DNA of 53,322 nucleotides from Saprospiraceae bacterium (GCA_022448955.1 JAKVCU010000073.1:1-53322), one strand, 5' to 3'; counted from the stretch's first letter, positions 26,573 to 35,449 are shown. The notes: generated from the sequence alone by a model not told the origin. Numbers and translations are program-made.

Positions 26573-26589
26573 ACCTGCGACAGGCAGGT
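26573..26589. repeat. Short GC-rich palindrome (REP-like), second example
   Basis: ACCTGCGACAGGCAGGT, with ACCTG/CAGGT arms. It resembles the palindrome at 18328-18341 and lies just downstream of the SDR gene on its strand. Confidence 0.45.
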
Positions 26590-26629
26590 TTTAGCCTTAC
26601 TACTTAATACTTGAATAGATTGGTCTTAT

Positions 26630-27487
26630 TTAACGGAGGACCTCTTTTACATCTTTTGCTGTAAGTCCTCTTTTGTGCAATTTGTAAGAAATTTTTAAGA
26701 GTTGCTTTCTAAAAACTTTAGGGAAGATTCTGGAAAGCCAAAACATACGTCTGGCTTCTTTAGGTAATACGATATTCAACTTGCCCTTTCCTGCTTCAGT
26801 AAGTATCTCGTAGGCAATTGTAGATGCCTTGATCGGAGAATCTTCTACCAACTTGGATGCACTCTTCATGATTTTGCTACTTCCTCTTGCATTCTTCATG
26901 ATATTGGTCTTGAAGAAAGTAGGCATCACTACAGAGACATTTACGTTCAATGGATGCAATTCGTAGTATAAAGTTTCTGATATCGAACGCACAGCAGCTT
27001 TGGTCGCACTATAGGGTGCCATACCTGGTGAATTAGAAAAGGATGCTGCACTCGCTATATTGATAATATGACCGCTTTTTTGCTTTCTGAAAGTAGGCAC
27101 AAAGAAATAACAGCCATATACTACTCCCATCTGATTGATACCAACCATCCAGTCCCAATTATCAAGGCTATATTCATGAAATAATTCTCCATCACCAACA
27201 CCTGCATTATTAATTAAAAGGTCAATCCCTCCAGTTTCTCCAAGGAAATCATTTGCAACGGATTCGAATTGTACCCGATTAGCTGTATCTAATAAATAGG
27301 GAAGGGCTTTGCCACCGGTAGCTTCGATTTCTTTTTTGACCTGCTCTAAACCACTTTCATTGATGTCACACATTCCGATCGTCCATCCATCTTTAGCTAA
27401 GGCTAAACAAAATTCTTTACCCAGACCAGAGGCTGATCCTGTAATGAAGGCTCTTTTTTGTGGGAGGTGCTTGCTTAAAGACAACAT
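26630..27487 (-). CDS. Short-chain dehydrogenase/reductase
   Basis: About 285 residues of classical SDR type. Cofactor loop TGSASGLG near residues 16-23, NNAGVGDG, IINIASAASFS (catalytic Ser) and PYSATKAA (Tyr-x-x-x-Lys). The C-terminal part (ARRMFWLSRIFPKVFRKQLL and on) is basic and hydrophobic, which suggests membrane association. These enzymes reduce or oxidise carbonyl/hydroxyl groups with NAD(P)H. The ATG at 27487 is preferred; an upstream in-frame ATG at 27520 adds 11 residues. It is divergent from an acyl-CoA/quinone-reductase gene block, and a lipid substrate is plausible by that context. Confidence 0.88.
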   Translation of the reverse strand: MLSLSKHLPQKRAFITGSASGLGKEFCLALAKDGWTIGMCDINESGLEQVKKEIEATGGKALPYLLDTANRVQFESVANDFLGETGGIDLLINNAGVGDGELFHEYSLDNWDWMVGINQMGVVYGCYFFVPTFRKQKSGHIINIASAASFSNSPGMAPYSATKAAVRSISETLYYELHPLNVNVSVVMPTFFKTNIMKNARGSSKIMKSASKLVEDSPIKASTIAYEILTEAGKGKLNIVLPKEARRMFWLSRIFPKVFRKQLLKISYKLHKRGLTAKDVKEVLR

Positions 27488-27598
27488 ATACTTATAACTC
27501 AATTTTATATTAGATGCCAATAATAAGACTTTGTGCCTTAAAAAGGCAAGGTTACGCTTAAATTGTTTTAAAAATTAAACTTGTTTAAGCTTTAATAT

Positions 27599-27720
27599 AC
27601 TGTAATTTGAGTTTATTGAAATGTTGAAGCAGTTGATTTTTGTTTAGCTTAAGGCGCAACGAAGAGCTGAGTAAAAAGACGCCTTCAAAATGCAAAGTAA
27701 TTTAAATTACAGTGTAATTA
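27599..27720. promoter_or_regulatory. Candidate operator dyads between divergent genes
   Basis: Within the 344-base divergent gap (27488-27831) AATTACAGTGTAATT (27705-27719) is a perfect 6-bp dyad with a 3-base centre. Its half AAATTACAGT recurs inverted at 27599-27608. The arrangement is like a TetR-type operator pair controlling the SDR and the MDR/acyl-CoA synthetase genes. A short hairpin GCCTTAAAAAGGC lies nearby at 27537-27549. No regulator gene is visible. Confidence 0.3.
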
Positions 27721-27831
27721 AGCATTAGTTTGGAAAGAATTGTCAAATAAAGTAGTAAATTTTATAGAGATAATCCTCTGAAAATTTAAATTTGTAATTA
27801 CTGAGTTGACTTTAAGTCAAAAATCTAATAA

Positions 27832-28806
27832 ATGAAAGCTATCCTCTGTAAACAATTCGGTCCACCTTCTAGCTTAACATTAGAAGATATACCCTCTGAG
27901 CCTATCAAAAAAGGGCATATTCGGATTCAAGTGAGAGCTTGTGGCCTGAATTTTCCGGATACGCTTATCATTCAAGGTAAATATCAATTCAAACCAGATT
28001 TTCCCTTTTCTCCAGGTAGCGATATTGCAGGTGTTGTTACAGAAGTAGGTGACGGAGTAAAAAATTTTAAAGTAGGAGATGAAGCGGTTGCAATGATTGG
28101 TTGGGGCGGATTTAGAGAAGAAGTGGTGGCTGCTGCAAAGGTCTGTTTTCCAAAGCCACCAAACATGGACTTTTCCATGGCTGCGTCATTTATGATGACC
28201 TACGGAACTTCTTACCATGCTTTGAAAGATCGCGGCCGATTAAAAGAAGGGGAGACATTATTGGTACTGGGGGCGTCTGGTGGTGTTGGTTTGACGGCAG
28301 TCGAACTGGGAAAGAAAATGGGAGCAAAAGTAATTGCTGCCGCATCCACTGCTGAAAAATTAGCACTCTGCAAAGCATATGGTGCAGATGAAGTCATTAA
28401 CTATACCGAAGAGAATATAAAAGAACGGGTCAAAGAATTGACAGAAGGAAATGGTGCTAATGTCATTTATGACCCAGTCGGAGGCGTGCAAACGGAGCTT
28501 GCACTAAGGGCTATTGCTTGGAAAGGTCGGTATCTAGTAGTCGGCTTTGCAGCAGGAGATATTCCTAAGATTCCTCTGAATTTACCTTTATTAAAGGGCT
28601 GCCAAATTGTAGGTGTTTTCTGGGGGGCTTTCGCCCAAAAAGAAGCTGCAAAAAATATGCAGAATACCATGGAATTGATGCAATATTTTTTTAGAGGAGA
28701 ATTGAAGCCGCATATTCATGCTACTTATCCCCTTGAAAAAACACCAGAAGCATTACAAGAAATTATGGATAGAAAAGTAAAAGGAAAGATTATTCTAGAA
28801 CTGTAA
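27832..28806 (+). CDS. Quinone oxidoreductase-like medium-chain reductase
   Basis: 324 residues of the zinc-independent MDR family (QOR type). N-terminal catalytic domain with LNFPDTLIIQGKYQ and FSPGSDIAGVV, then a Rossmann domain with the NADPH loop LGASGGVGLTAVELGK (residues about 143-158). No zinc-binding cysteines are visible. It probably reduces quinones or enoyl/enone compounds with NADPH. It is followed after 61 bases by an acyl-CoA synthetase gene on the same strand, with no terminator between, so it likely forms an operon of lipid metabolism. Confidence 0.88.
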   Translation: MKAILCKQFGPPSSLTLEDIPSEPIKKGHIRIQVRACGLNFPDTLIIQGKYQFKPDFPFSPGSDIAGVVTEVGDGVKNFKVGDEAVAMIGWGGFREEVVAAAKVCFPKPPNMDFSMAASFMMTYGTSYHALKDRGRLKEGETLLVLGASGGVGLTAVELGKKMGAKVIAAASTAEKLALCKAYGADEVINYTEENIKERVKELTEGNGANVIYDPVGGVQTELALRAIAWKGRYLVVGFAAGDIPKIPLNLPLLKGCQIVGVFWGAFAQKEAAKNMQNTMELMQYFFRGELKPHIHATYPLEKTPEALQEIMDRKVKGKIILEL

Positions 28807-28867
28807 CTTTTCAAATTTCTAATCACATTAATAAAACTATTAAAAACAATAACCTAATAGACATCAT

Positions 28868-30691
28868 ATGGAAATTAGAAGAATATTTGATACCCTTTCC
28901 TATCAAAAACAACACTACCCTCTACAAAAATCTTTAGGGTATAACAATAATGGAAAATGGACTTACTTCAGTACACAAGAAGTTCATGAAATGGCTGTAA
29001 AACTTGCTGGAGGCCTTTTGAGCCTTGGTATTCAGGCTGGTGAAAAAGTGGCGATTGCTGCTTATAAAAACCGACCAGAATGGACAATCACAGATATTGC
29101 TACTCAAATGATTGGCGTGATTAATGTGCCATTGTATCCTACCATCTCTCCTAGAGAATATGAATATATTCTGAACGATGCAGGAGTAAAATATGCATTT
29201 GTAGGTGCAATGGACTTATACGATAAGGTTACAGAGGCTAAAGCGAACGTGAGTACTTTAGAAACTATCTATACATTCGATCGTCAAGAAGGGCGTCCTT
29301 ATTGGGAAGATATCTTTGATGCATCAAATGAGACAGAGGTCATGTCGATTAGTGATCAAGTAAAACCCGAAGATTTAGCTACCATTATCTATACCTCTGG
29401 TACAACTGGAAATCCCAAGGGCGTCATGCTGACACATAATAATATCGTCAGCAATATTGTGAATGTAAAAGAATTGCTGCCGCTTAATCCGGGTCAATTG
29501 GCGTTAAGTTTCTTACCATTGTGTCATATCTTCGAGCGTACAGCTTCCTTTTCTTATCTATACAATTGTATCGAAGTCGTATTCACAGGTACGGATAATC
29601 TTGGAGGAGATGATGGAGACTTAAAAGCAATCCGTCCGAACTTTTTCACTACGGTACCTCGTCTACTAGAGAAAGTGTACGAAAAAATTTACAATAAAGG
29701 TTTGGAGCTTACTGGTGTGAAAAAAAGTTTGTTTTTCTGGGCTTTGGGACTTACTGAAGCTTATGCTTATGACAAGCAATATGCCGGACTGGCAAAGGTT
29801 AAAAATAATATTGCTGATAAGTTAATCTTTAGCAAGTGGAGAGAAGCATTAGGTGGCCGAGTTCAAGGTATCCTTACAGGAGCAGCACCTTGTCCAGTAA
29901 AAATGGCTCAAGTCTTTTCCGCTGCAGGTATTCCGATTCGGGAAGGCTATGGTTTGACGGAAACATCCCCAGGTTTGACTATCGGGCGTTTTGAAAAAAA
30001 TGGTGCTTTACTAGGTACTGTCGGACCTGCACTGCCAGGAGTTGATATATTTATTGATCCATCAGATGGGCATTATAGAGAAGGAGAGGGAGAAATTCTG
30101 GCCAAAGGAGATAATGTTATGCAAGGCTACTACAACAAACCAGATGCGACTGCTGCTGTCTTTAAGGAAATAGATGGTGAAAAATGGTTCTGTACTGGGG
30201 ATGTTGGTACCTTTGTGAAAGGTCCTGATGGCAGTCAATTTTTAAAAATTACAGATCGTAAAAAAGAATTACTGAAAACTTCTGGTGGTAAATATGTTGC
30301 TCCTGCACCAATTGAAAATAAAATGAAAGAGGACTTCCTTGTAGAGCAAATTATGGTAATCGGTGATAAACGTAAATTTGTTTCTGCCATTATCGTTCCT
30401 GCAGAAGAAGCATTAAAAGATTGGTGTGAAAATAATGGTGTTTCTTGGTCTTCCTGTGCTGAGGTGCTCAAGGATGATAAAGTAATTGCCGCTTATCAAT
30501 CCATAATCGATCGCTTTAATCCTGAATTTAGCCATATTGAGCAAGTGAAAAAATTTGAATTAGTAGCTTCTCAATGGGAACCTATAAAAACAGATGGTTC
30601 AGCGGCTGAATTGACACCAACGATGAAGTTGAAGCGTAGGGTCATCCGAGAAAAATATGCGGACATTATTGATGGCATTTACGCTGAATAA
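28868..30691 (+). CDS. fadD: Long-chain acyl-CoA synthetase (AMP-forming)
   Basis: 607 residues of the adenylate-forming superfamily, long-chain type. P-loop YTSGTTGNPKG (175-185), LSFLPLCHIFERT, GYGLTETSPG (A5 motif), FCTGDVGTF, and the A8/A10 region KITDRKKELLKTSGGKYVAP. It activates fatty acids to acyl-AMP and acyl-CoA. No signal peptide; cytosolic or membrane-associated. A strong terminator follows its stop, separating it from the crotonase gene. The symbol is by family; several paralogues are usual in Bacteroidota. Confidence 0.9.
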   Translation: MEIRRIFDTLSYQKQHYPLQKSLGYNNNGKWTYFSTQEVHEMAVKLAGGLLSLGIQAGEKVAIAAYKNRPEWTITDIATQMIGVINVPLYPTISPREYEYILNDAGVKYAFVGAMDLYDKVTEAKANVSTLETIYTFDRQEGRPYWEDIFDASNETEVMSISDQVKPEDLATIIYTSGTTGNPKGVMLTHNNIVSNIVNVKELLPLNPGQLALSFLPLCHIFERTASFSYLYNCIEVVFTGTDNLGGDDGDLKAIRPNFFTTVPRLLEKVYEKIYNKGLELTGVKKSLFFWALGLTEAYAYDKQYAGLAKVKNNIADKLIFSKWREALGGRVQGILTGAAPCPVKMAQVFSAAGIPIREGYGLTETSPGLTIGRFEKNGALLGTVGPALPGVDIFIDPSDGHYREGEGEILAKGDNVMQGYYNKPDATAAVFKEIDGEKWFCTGDVGTFVKGPDGSQFLKITDRKKELLKTSGGKYVAPAPIENKMKEDFLVEQIMVIGDKRKFVSAIIVPAEEALKDWCENNGVSWSSCAEVLKDDKVIAAYQSIIDRFNPEFSHIEQVKKFELVASQWEPIKTDGSAAELTPTMKLKRRVIREKYADIIDGIYAE

Positions 30692-30715
30692 TAAAAATAT
30701 AGTTAATAAACAGAG

Positions 30716-30757
30716 GTGGGGCCATTCTTAAAGATGGTCTCACTTTTTTATTTTTTT
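30716..30757 (+). terminator. Rho-independent terminator after the acyl-CoA synthetase
   Basis: GTGGGGCCAT (30716-30725) pairs along its whole length with ATGGTCTCAC (30734-30743), with two G-U pairs, around an 8-base loop. It is followed by TTTTTTATTTTTTT. It lies over the possible upstream start (30716) of the next gene, which supports the ATG at 30761 as the true start. Confidence 0.88.
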
Positions 30758-30760
30758 ACC

Positions 30761-31534
30761 ATGAATTTAGTAACGACAGAAGTTAAAGGGCATGTCTTGC
30801 TTATAGGCTTAAATCGCCCAGATAAGATGAATGCATTTACAATGGAAATGCTTCATGAATTAGCGGAAGCTTACACAATCTTAGAAAAAGATGATCATCT
30901 AAGATGTGGTTTAGTTTTTGCAAATGGTTATCATTTCACAGCTGGTTTGGATTTGGGTAAGGTAGCACCTCATGTGCAAACAGGAAAAAACTTATTTCCA
31001 GATCACTTAGTTGATCCATTTAATTTGAATGGGCAGCAAAGAACTAAACCCGTAATAACGGCTGTAAAAGGTTATTGCTTAACCGTTGCTATAGAGTTAA
31101 TTTTAGCGGCTGATATTTGTGTAGCAGCCGACAACTGCAAATTTGGCCAGATTGAGATTAAAAGAGGTATTTTCCCCTTTGGTGGGGCTACGATTCGATT
31201 TCTTCAACGTTCAGGCTGGGGCAATGCAATGCGTTATTTGCTGACAGGTGACTACTTTGATAGCGTAGAAGCATATCGTATTGGCTTAGTACAAGAAGTG
31301 GTGAAGGGTAGTCCTTTCGATAGGGCCTTGGAGCTTGCACAAACAGTTGCGGATCAGGCGCCACTTGGCGTCTATGCAACGCTGAAAAATGCTAGGAAAG
31401 TTTTAGCGGAAGCCGAAAAAGCAGCTATCCCTGATTTACTCCCAACGGCTATTCAACTTATGCAAACAGAAGATGCCGCGGAAGGTCTTCAATCATTTTT
31501 GGAAAGAAGAAAAGCTCAGTTTAAAGGAAAATAA
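30761..31534 (+). CDS. Crotonase (enoyl-CoA hydratase/isomerase) family protein
   Basis: 257 residues. Crotonase pattern: LNRPDKMNAFTMEML, HFTAGLDLGKV (first oxyanion loop), GYCLTVAIELILAADI (second), FGQIEIKRGIFPFGGATIRF. Glu132 sits where the first catalytic Glu of hydratases is, but the second (LAMEM in rat and bacterial hydratase) is Arg158 (NAMRYLL), so normal hydration chemistry is doubtful. This RGIxPFGGAT..R variety forms a recognisable subgroup of crotonases. The start at 30761 follows the terminator. The next gene starts immediately after its stop, so the two are co-transcribed. Confidence 0.85.
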   Translation: MNLVTTEVKGHVLLIGLNRPDKMNAFTMEMLHELAEAYTILEKDDHLRCGLVFANGYHFTAGLDLGKVAPHVQTGKNLFPDHLVDPFNLNGQQRTKPVITAVKGYCLTVAIELILAADICVAADNCKFGQIEIKRGIFPFGGATIRFLQRSGWGNAMRYLLTGDYFDSVEAYRIGLVQEVVKGSPFDRALELAQTVADQAPLGVYATLKNARKVLAEAEKAAIPDLLPTAIQLMQTEDAAEGLQSFLERRKAQFKGK

Positions 31535-32584
31535 ATGAAGAAGTTTTTACTCTATGGCGCCAATGGCTATACTGGTCAACTAATAGCTGAAATGGCAGTA
31601 GATTATGGTTTGGAACCTATATTAGCAGGGCGATCAGAGGCAAAAATCAAACCTATTGCTGAGCGACTAGGCTATGCTTATAAAGTTTTTAGCTTAGAGG
31701 ATCAGCAAGCAACAGATGATGCACTAAGTGAGATAGAATTGGTACTTCATGCTGCAGGGCCCTTTAAGTATACAGCGGCTCCAATGATGGATGCTTGTTT
31801 GCGTACGCAAACGCATTATGTAGATATTACTGGAGAAATTGATGTTTTCGAATTGGGATTCAGTAAGGATATCGATGCCCGCAAAGCGAGTGTCATGATT
31901 CTACCCGGTGGAGGCTTTGATGTTGTACCTACAGATTGTATGGCTGCATTTTTAAAAAGTCAAATGCCTGATGCTACGCACCTACAATTAGCATTCGCGT
32001 CTGTTGGAGGGGGGGTATCACATGGCACTGCTTCTACTATGGTAGAGGGCATGGGAGAAAACGGAAAGATACGAAAGGATGGAAAAATCATTAGTGTTCC
32101 TTTAGGTCATAAAGGAATGACTATTCCATTTTGGGGTAAAGAATTGTTTGCTATGACTATTCCATGGGGTGATGTCGCTACTGCTTATCATTCAACAGGT
32201 ATTCCTAATATAGAAGTATTTACCAAGATTCATCCAAAGACTTTTAAACGCCTGAAATGGCAAGCACTATATAATTGGATCTTGCGAACTCCTATGGTAA
32301 GAAACTATATGAAAAAGCAGCTAAAGAAAAGACCTGCAGGTCCTTCCGATAAGAAACGAAGTCAAGCTGAAAGTCTAATCTGGGGTAAAGTTTGGAATGA
32401 AAAAGGAGAGGAGGTCGTCGGTAGAATGATCGTTCCAGAAGGTTATACCTTAACGGCTATTACAAGTTTAATGATTTGTAAAAAGGTCTTAGGAGGTAAT
32501 GCTCCAGTTGGTTTCCAGACACCTTCCAGAGCTTATGGCGATTTGATTATGGAGGTTGATGGTGTACAACGAGCATTATTGTAA
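31535..32584 (+). CDS. Saccharopine dehydrogenase-like NAD(P)-binding protein
   Basis: 349 residues with an N-terminal Rossmann fold (LLYGANGYTGQLIAEMA, LVLHAAGPFKYTAAPM, YVDITGE) typical of the saccharopine dehydrogenase/trans-acting enoyl-reductase group, followed by ILPGGGFDVVPTDC and a C-terminal domain. Relatives include trans-acting enoyl reductases of lipid synthesis. It begins directly after the crotonase stop codon. With the preceding acyl-CoA synthetase, crotonase and MDR genes it suggests a fatty-acyl or polyketide-lipid modification pathway; the product is unknown. Confidence 0.82.
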   Translation: MKKFLLYGANGYTGQLIAEMAVDYGLEPILAGRSEAKIKPIAERLGYAYKVFSLEDQQATDDALSEIELVLHAAGPFKYTAAPMMDACLRTQTHYVDITGEIDVFELGFSKDIDARKASVMILPGGGFDVVPTDCMAAFLKSQMPDATHLQLAFASVGGGVSHGTASTMVEGMGENGKIRKDGKIISVPLGHKGMTIPFWGKELFAMTIPWGDVATAYHSTGIPNIEVFTKIHPKTFKRLKWQALYNWILRTPMVRNYMKKQLKKRPAGPSDKKRSQAESLIWGKVWNEKGEEVVGRMIVPEGYTLTAITSLMICKKVLGGNAPVGFQTPSRAYGDLIMEVDGVQRALL

Positions 32585-32587
32585 AAA

Positions 32588-32607
32588 GGCCATCCCATAG
32601 GATAGCC
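32588..32607. terminator. Hairpin A of a duplicated hairpin pair
   Basis: GGCCATCC (32588-32595) and GGATAGCC (32600-32607), one mismatch, 4-base loop. Read on the minus strand it is followed by TTTTT, so it may stop transcription coming from the EF-G side; read on the plus strand it starts 3 bases after the stop of the reductase gene. Confidence 0.6.
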
Positions 32608-32628
32608 TCTACAGCAAAGATCTAAAAT

Positions 32629-32735
32629 TATACCACTCTTAGCGTTTTTTGGTATTTAATCATCAGCACTAAATGATTGCTAGACTTGACTCAAAGAATG
32701 AATTTCCAAATAAACGATTAGAGAAGAATGGTATA
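32629..32735. repeat. Inverted repeat arms between two hairpins
   Basis: TATACCACTCTT (32629-32640) and AAGAATGGTATA (32724-32735) pair with a single mismatch over 12 bases, 83 bases apart. They lie just inside the two related hairpins at 32588-32607 and 32739-32764, giving a nested symmetric arrangement. Confidence 0.7.
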
Positions 32736-32738
32736 ACG

Positions 32739-32764
32739 AAGGGCCATCCCCAAAGATAGCCCTT
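32739..32764. terminator. Hairpin B of a duplicated hairpin pair
   Basis: AAGGGC-C-ATC and GAT-A-GCCCTT around a 6-base loop. The centre and flank resemble hairpin A (shared GGCCATCCC, GATAGCC, and an ACAGCAAA/CCAACAAAA-like tail), so one is probably a copy of the other. It lies 21 bases from the end of the minus-strand EF-G gene. Confidence 0.6.
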
Positions 32765-32785
32765 ACCAACAAAATGAGTGTAATT

Positions 32786-34912
32786 TTAAACTTCAGCCAT
32801 TTCGTTTTGATATGCTTGGATTAGTGCTTTCTGAACATCATGTGGAACAGCTTGGAAATTCGCAAATTTGCGACTGAACTTTGCTCTACCTTGAGATAAT
32901 GATCTCAGTGTAGAAGAGTATTGGTAAAGTTCAGCAAGTGGTACTTTAGCCAATATTTTCTGATATCTGCCTTCTGCATTCATGCCAGATATCATAGCCC
33001 TACGAGTTTGTAAATCCCCCATAATGTCGCCAGTAACATCATCAGAGCATTTGATTTCAAGATCATAAATTGGTTCGAGAATTTGAGGCCCAGCATCTTG
33101 GAAAGCATTTTTAAATGCTTGAGCACTTGCTATCATGAAGGCCATGTCATTGGAGTCAACAGGGTGCATTTTTCCATCAAAAATGCATACGCGAATATCT
33201 TGGCAATTAGAGCCAGTAAGTGGACCATTTTCCATTTTTTGGAGAATACCTTTTTTTATGGCATTAGCATATTTGGAATCAATGGAACCTCCTACTATAC
33301 ACCAATAAAAGGCTAGTTTGCCACCCCAAGAAAGTTCTTCGATTTCTGTTTTTCTTACACTAAGGTCAGATGGATCAGGCATACCTTCGTACCAAGGTTC
33401 GATACGCATATGGACTTCTCCAAATTGACCAGAACCGCCAGATTGTTTTTTGTGACGATAACTAGTATTGGCTGTTTTTGTGATGGTTTCGCGATAAGGA
33501 ATTCTAGGTTTGATGAATTCCATACTGACGTTGTTAACTAATTCAATACGGTATTTGATGAGATCGAGATGTAATTGGCCTTGTCCGTGGAGTAGAGTCT
33601 GTTTAAGCGTTTTTGATTGTTCTACAATGAGTGTTGGGTCTTCTTCTTCAATAATGTGAAGTGCTTTCATCAATTTCTCCATATCATTTTTACTTGGAGG
33701 ATTGACTGCAACACGCATTCGTGGATCTGGGAAATGCATTTTTTCGATCTCTCGATCTGTCCCTTTTGTATTAAGAGTATTATTTGTATGTGAATCTTTC
33801 AATTTAACAGTTACACCAATATCACCAGCCCTCAATTCATTAATATTGGTACGATTTTTTCCGTTGGCGATAAATATTTGACCAAAACGTTCTGAATTAC
33901 GAGTCTCTACATTGACTAATTCACCTCCGGAGGATAATTTTCCGGCATATACTTTAAAATAGGAAACATTTCCTACTCTTGGTTCAGAAATTGTTTTAAA
34001 AATAAAAATAGAGGTCTTATCACTTGTAGAGCAAGCTAATGTGCCTCCGTCTTCTAATGTTGCTTCCGGACGGTCAGCAGGGGAAGGGCAAATATCGTTG
34101 ATGAAGCCCATCACTCTTCCCGAACCCATATTGCGTACTGAAGATGAAATAAAAACAGGAAAAATTTCTTGATGTGCAATAGCAATTCTCAAGCCTTCAG
34201 CTAAATCACTTTCAGATAAAGTCCCTTCATCAAAAAATTTCTCCATTAGGCCTTCATCATTTTCAGCTGCTGCTTCTACAAGTGCATTATGCATTTCTTG
34301 GGCTTGGTCCATAACATCGTCAGGAATGGGATGCTTTTCAGGACGACCACCACCATCTGGGAAAACATACATTACCATACGTAATGTATCAACTATCTTA
34401 TTAAAACCAATTCCAGAGTTATAAGGAAATTGTACTGGAATTACTTTGGCTCCAAAGTGTTCTTGTGCACTGGACAGTGCGCTTTCATAATCTGCCTTAT
34501 CATGGTCTAACTGATTGATCACGAACATAGCAGGCGTTTTGAATCGCTCGATATATTCCCAAATCAGTTCGGTTCCAACTTCGACACCATTTTTTGCATT
34601 TAGAACCATACAGCCAGTGTCTGCAACTTTTAAGGCAGAAACTACTTCACCAACAAAATCGTCCAAGCCTGGCGTGTCGATAATATTGATTTTGGAGTCT
34701 TTCCAATTTGCATGCATGAGCGTACTAAAGATAGAGCTACCCCTTTCTTGTTCGATGTTTGTGTAGTCAGAAATAGTGGATTTGTCCTCTACTCGTCCAA
34801 TACGATTAATTTCTCCGGCTTCGAAGAGCATAGTTTCTGCGAGAGAGGTCTTACCCGAGCCGCTATGCCCAAGGAGCACAATGTTTCTGATGTTCTTGGT
34901 GTCGAAACTCAT
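32786..34912 (-). CDS. fusA2: Elongation factor G paralogue (EF-G2-like)
   Basis: 708 residues with the EF-G domain order: G domain with P-loop GHSGSGKT (15-22), switch I (IEQERGSSIF), switch II DTPGLDDF (79-86), G4 NQLD; domain II (NVSYFKVYAGKLSSGGELV); domain III; domain IV (SGGSGQFGEVHMRIEP) and V (LEPIYDLEIKCSDDVTGDIM, GDLQTRRAMISGM). The catalytic histidine of normal EF-G (DTPGH) is Leu83. The sequence fits, from memory, the Bacteroides EF-G2 group, which is reported to translocate without GTP hydrolysis under starvation. No rpsL/rpsG/tuf neighbours are present, supporting a paralogue and not the housekeeping gene. Start at 34912 (MSFDTKN); 34921 is possible, 34978 unlikely. Confidence 0.85.
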   Translation of the reverse strand: MSFDTKNIRNIVLLGHSGSGKTSLAETMLFEAGEINRIGRVEDKSTISDYTNIEQERGSSIFSTLMHANWKDSKINIIDTPGLDDFVGEVVSALKVADTGCMVLNAKNGVEVGTELIWEYIERFKTPAMFVINQLDHDKADYESALSSAQEHFGAKVIPVQFPYNSGIGFNKIVDTLRMVMYVFPDGGGRPEKHPIPDDVMDQAQEMHNALVEAAAENDEGLMEKFFDEGTLSESDLAEGLRIAIAHQEIFPVFISSSVRNMGSGRVMGFINDICPSPADRPEATLEDGGTLACSTSDKTSIFIFKTISEPRVGNVSYFKVYAGKLSSGGELVNVETRNSERFGQIFIANGKNRTNINELRAGDIGVTVKLKDSHTNNTLNTKGTDREIEKMHFPDPRMRVAVNPPSKNDMEKLMKALHIIEEEDPTLIVEQSKTLKQTLLHGQGQLHLDLIKYRIELVNNVSMEFIKPRIPYRETITKTANTSYRHKKQSGGSGQFGEVHMRIEPWYEGMPDPSDLSVRKTEIEELSWGGKLAFYWCIVGGSIDSKYANAIKKGILQKMENGPLTGSNCQDIRVCIFDGKMHPVDSNDMAFMIASAQAFKNAFQDAGPQILEPIYDLEIKCSDDVTGDIMGDLQTRRAMISGMNAEGRYQKILAKVPLAELYQYSSTLRSLSQGRAKFSRKFANFQAVPHDVQKALIQAYQNEMAEV

Positions 34913-34978
34913 AACTTGCATTTTGATTTGGTTAAAAAATATATTGAAATGCCTGAGAAAAAAGCAGAAGGCTTTCAA

Positions 34979-35285
34979 CAGAATTGAGTCATTTAATACT
35001 TTTCTTTAAAAGTAGGCAATGAAGATACCAGGCATTGTAAAAGTCAATGCTATAAATAGATCTTATCCAGCAGTGAATAAGAGTGTATATAGTGCGTGAA
35101 TACTGAAGGCAGAAAGTGAATTTTTCACTCTTTAGCCTAATTGTACTTAAGTGAAATAGTTTTTATTTCGGGTTTTTGAGTCGAAAAAGAATTAAATTTT
35201 TAGAAAATATCTATTTGCATAATGAAAATAAAATTTTTTTTTGAAAAAGCAAAAAAAGAAGAAGTGAAGTTCAAGTAAGAGACAA
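34979..35285. other. AT-rich upstream region of the EF-G paralogue
   Basis: No gene seen. It probably holds the minus-strand promoter of the EF-G gene. Long A/T runs are present (35221-35290) but I could not find a confident TAnnTTTG box in the right position. Confidence 0.4.
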
Positions 35286-35313
35286 AAAAAGGGCACAAAT
35301 CTGCGCCCTTTTT
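35286..35313. terminator. Hairpin 1 of a five-hairpin array (terminator-like)
   Basis: AAAAAGGGC-x-CA and TG-x-GCCCTTTTT around a 4-base loop. A-run and T-run on both sides make it terminator-like in both directions. It might end the minus-strand gene at 35606-36343, though that stop is about 290 bases away. Confidence 0.75.
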
Positions 35314-35371
35314 CCTAAAACAATTGCCTAACATTTTATCTAAAAAACATGCGATTCTTTTTGTAGGTTAA

Positions 35372-35400
35372 AAAGGGTGGAGGCTAGTTCCTCCACCTTT
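35372..35400. terminator. Hairpin 2 of the array
   Basis: AAAGGGTGGAGG and CCTCCACCTTT pair with one bulged base around a 6-base loop (CTAGTT), flanked by A and T runs. Unrelated in sequence to hairpin 1. Confidence 0.75.
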
Positions 35401-35449
35401 AAAAGTCCTGTATGAGAAACCCTTTACAAACCTACTTATTTCTTTGTCA

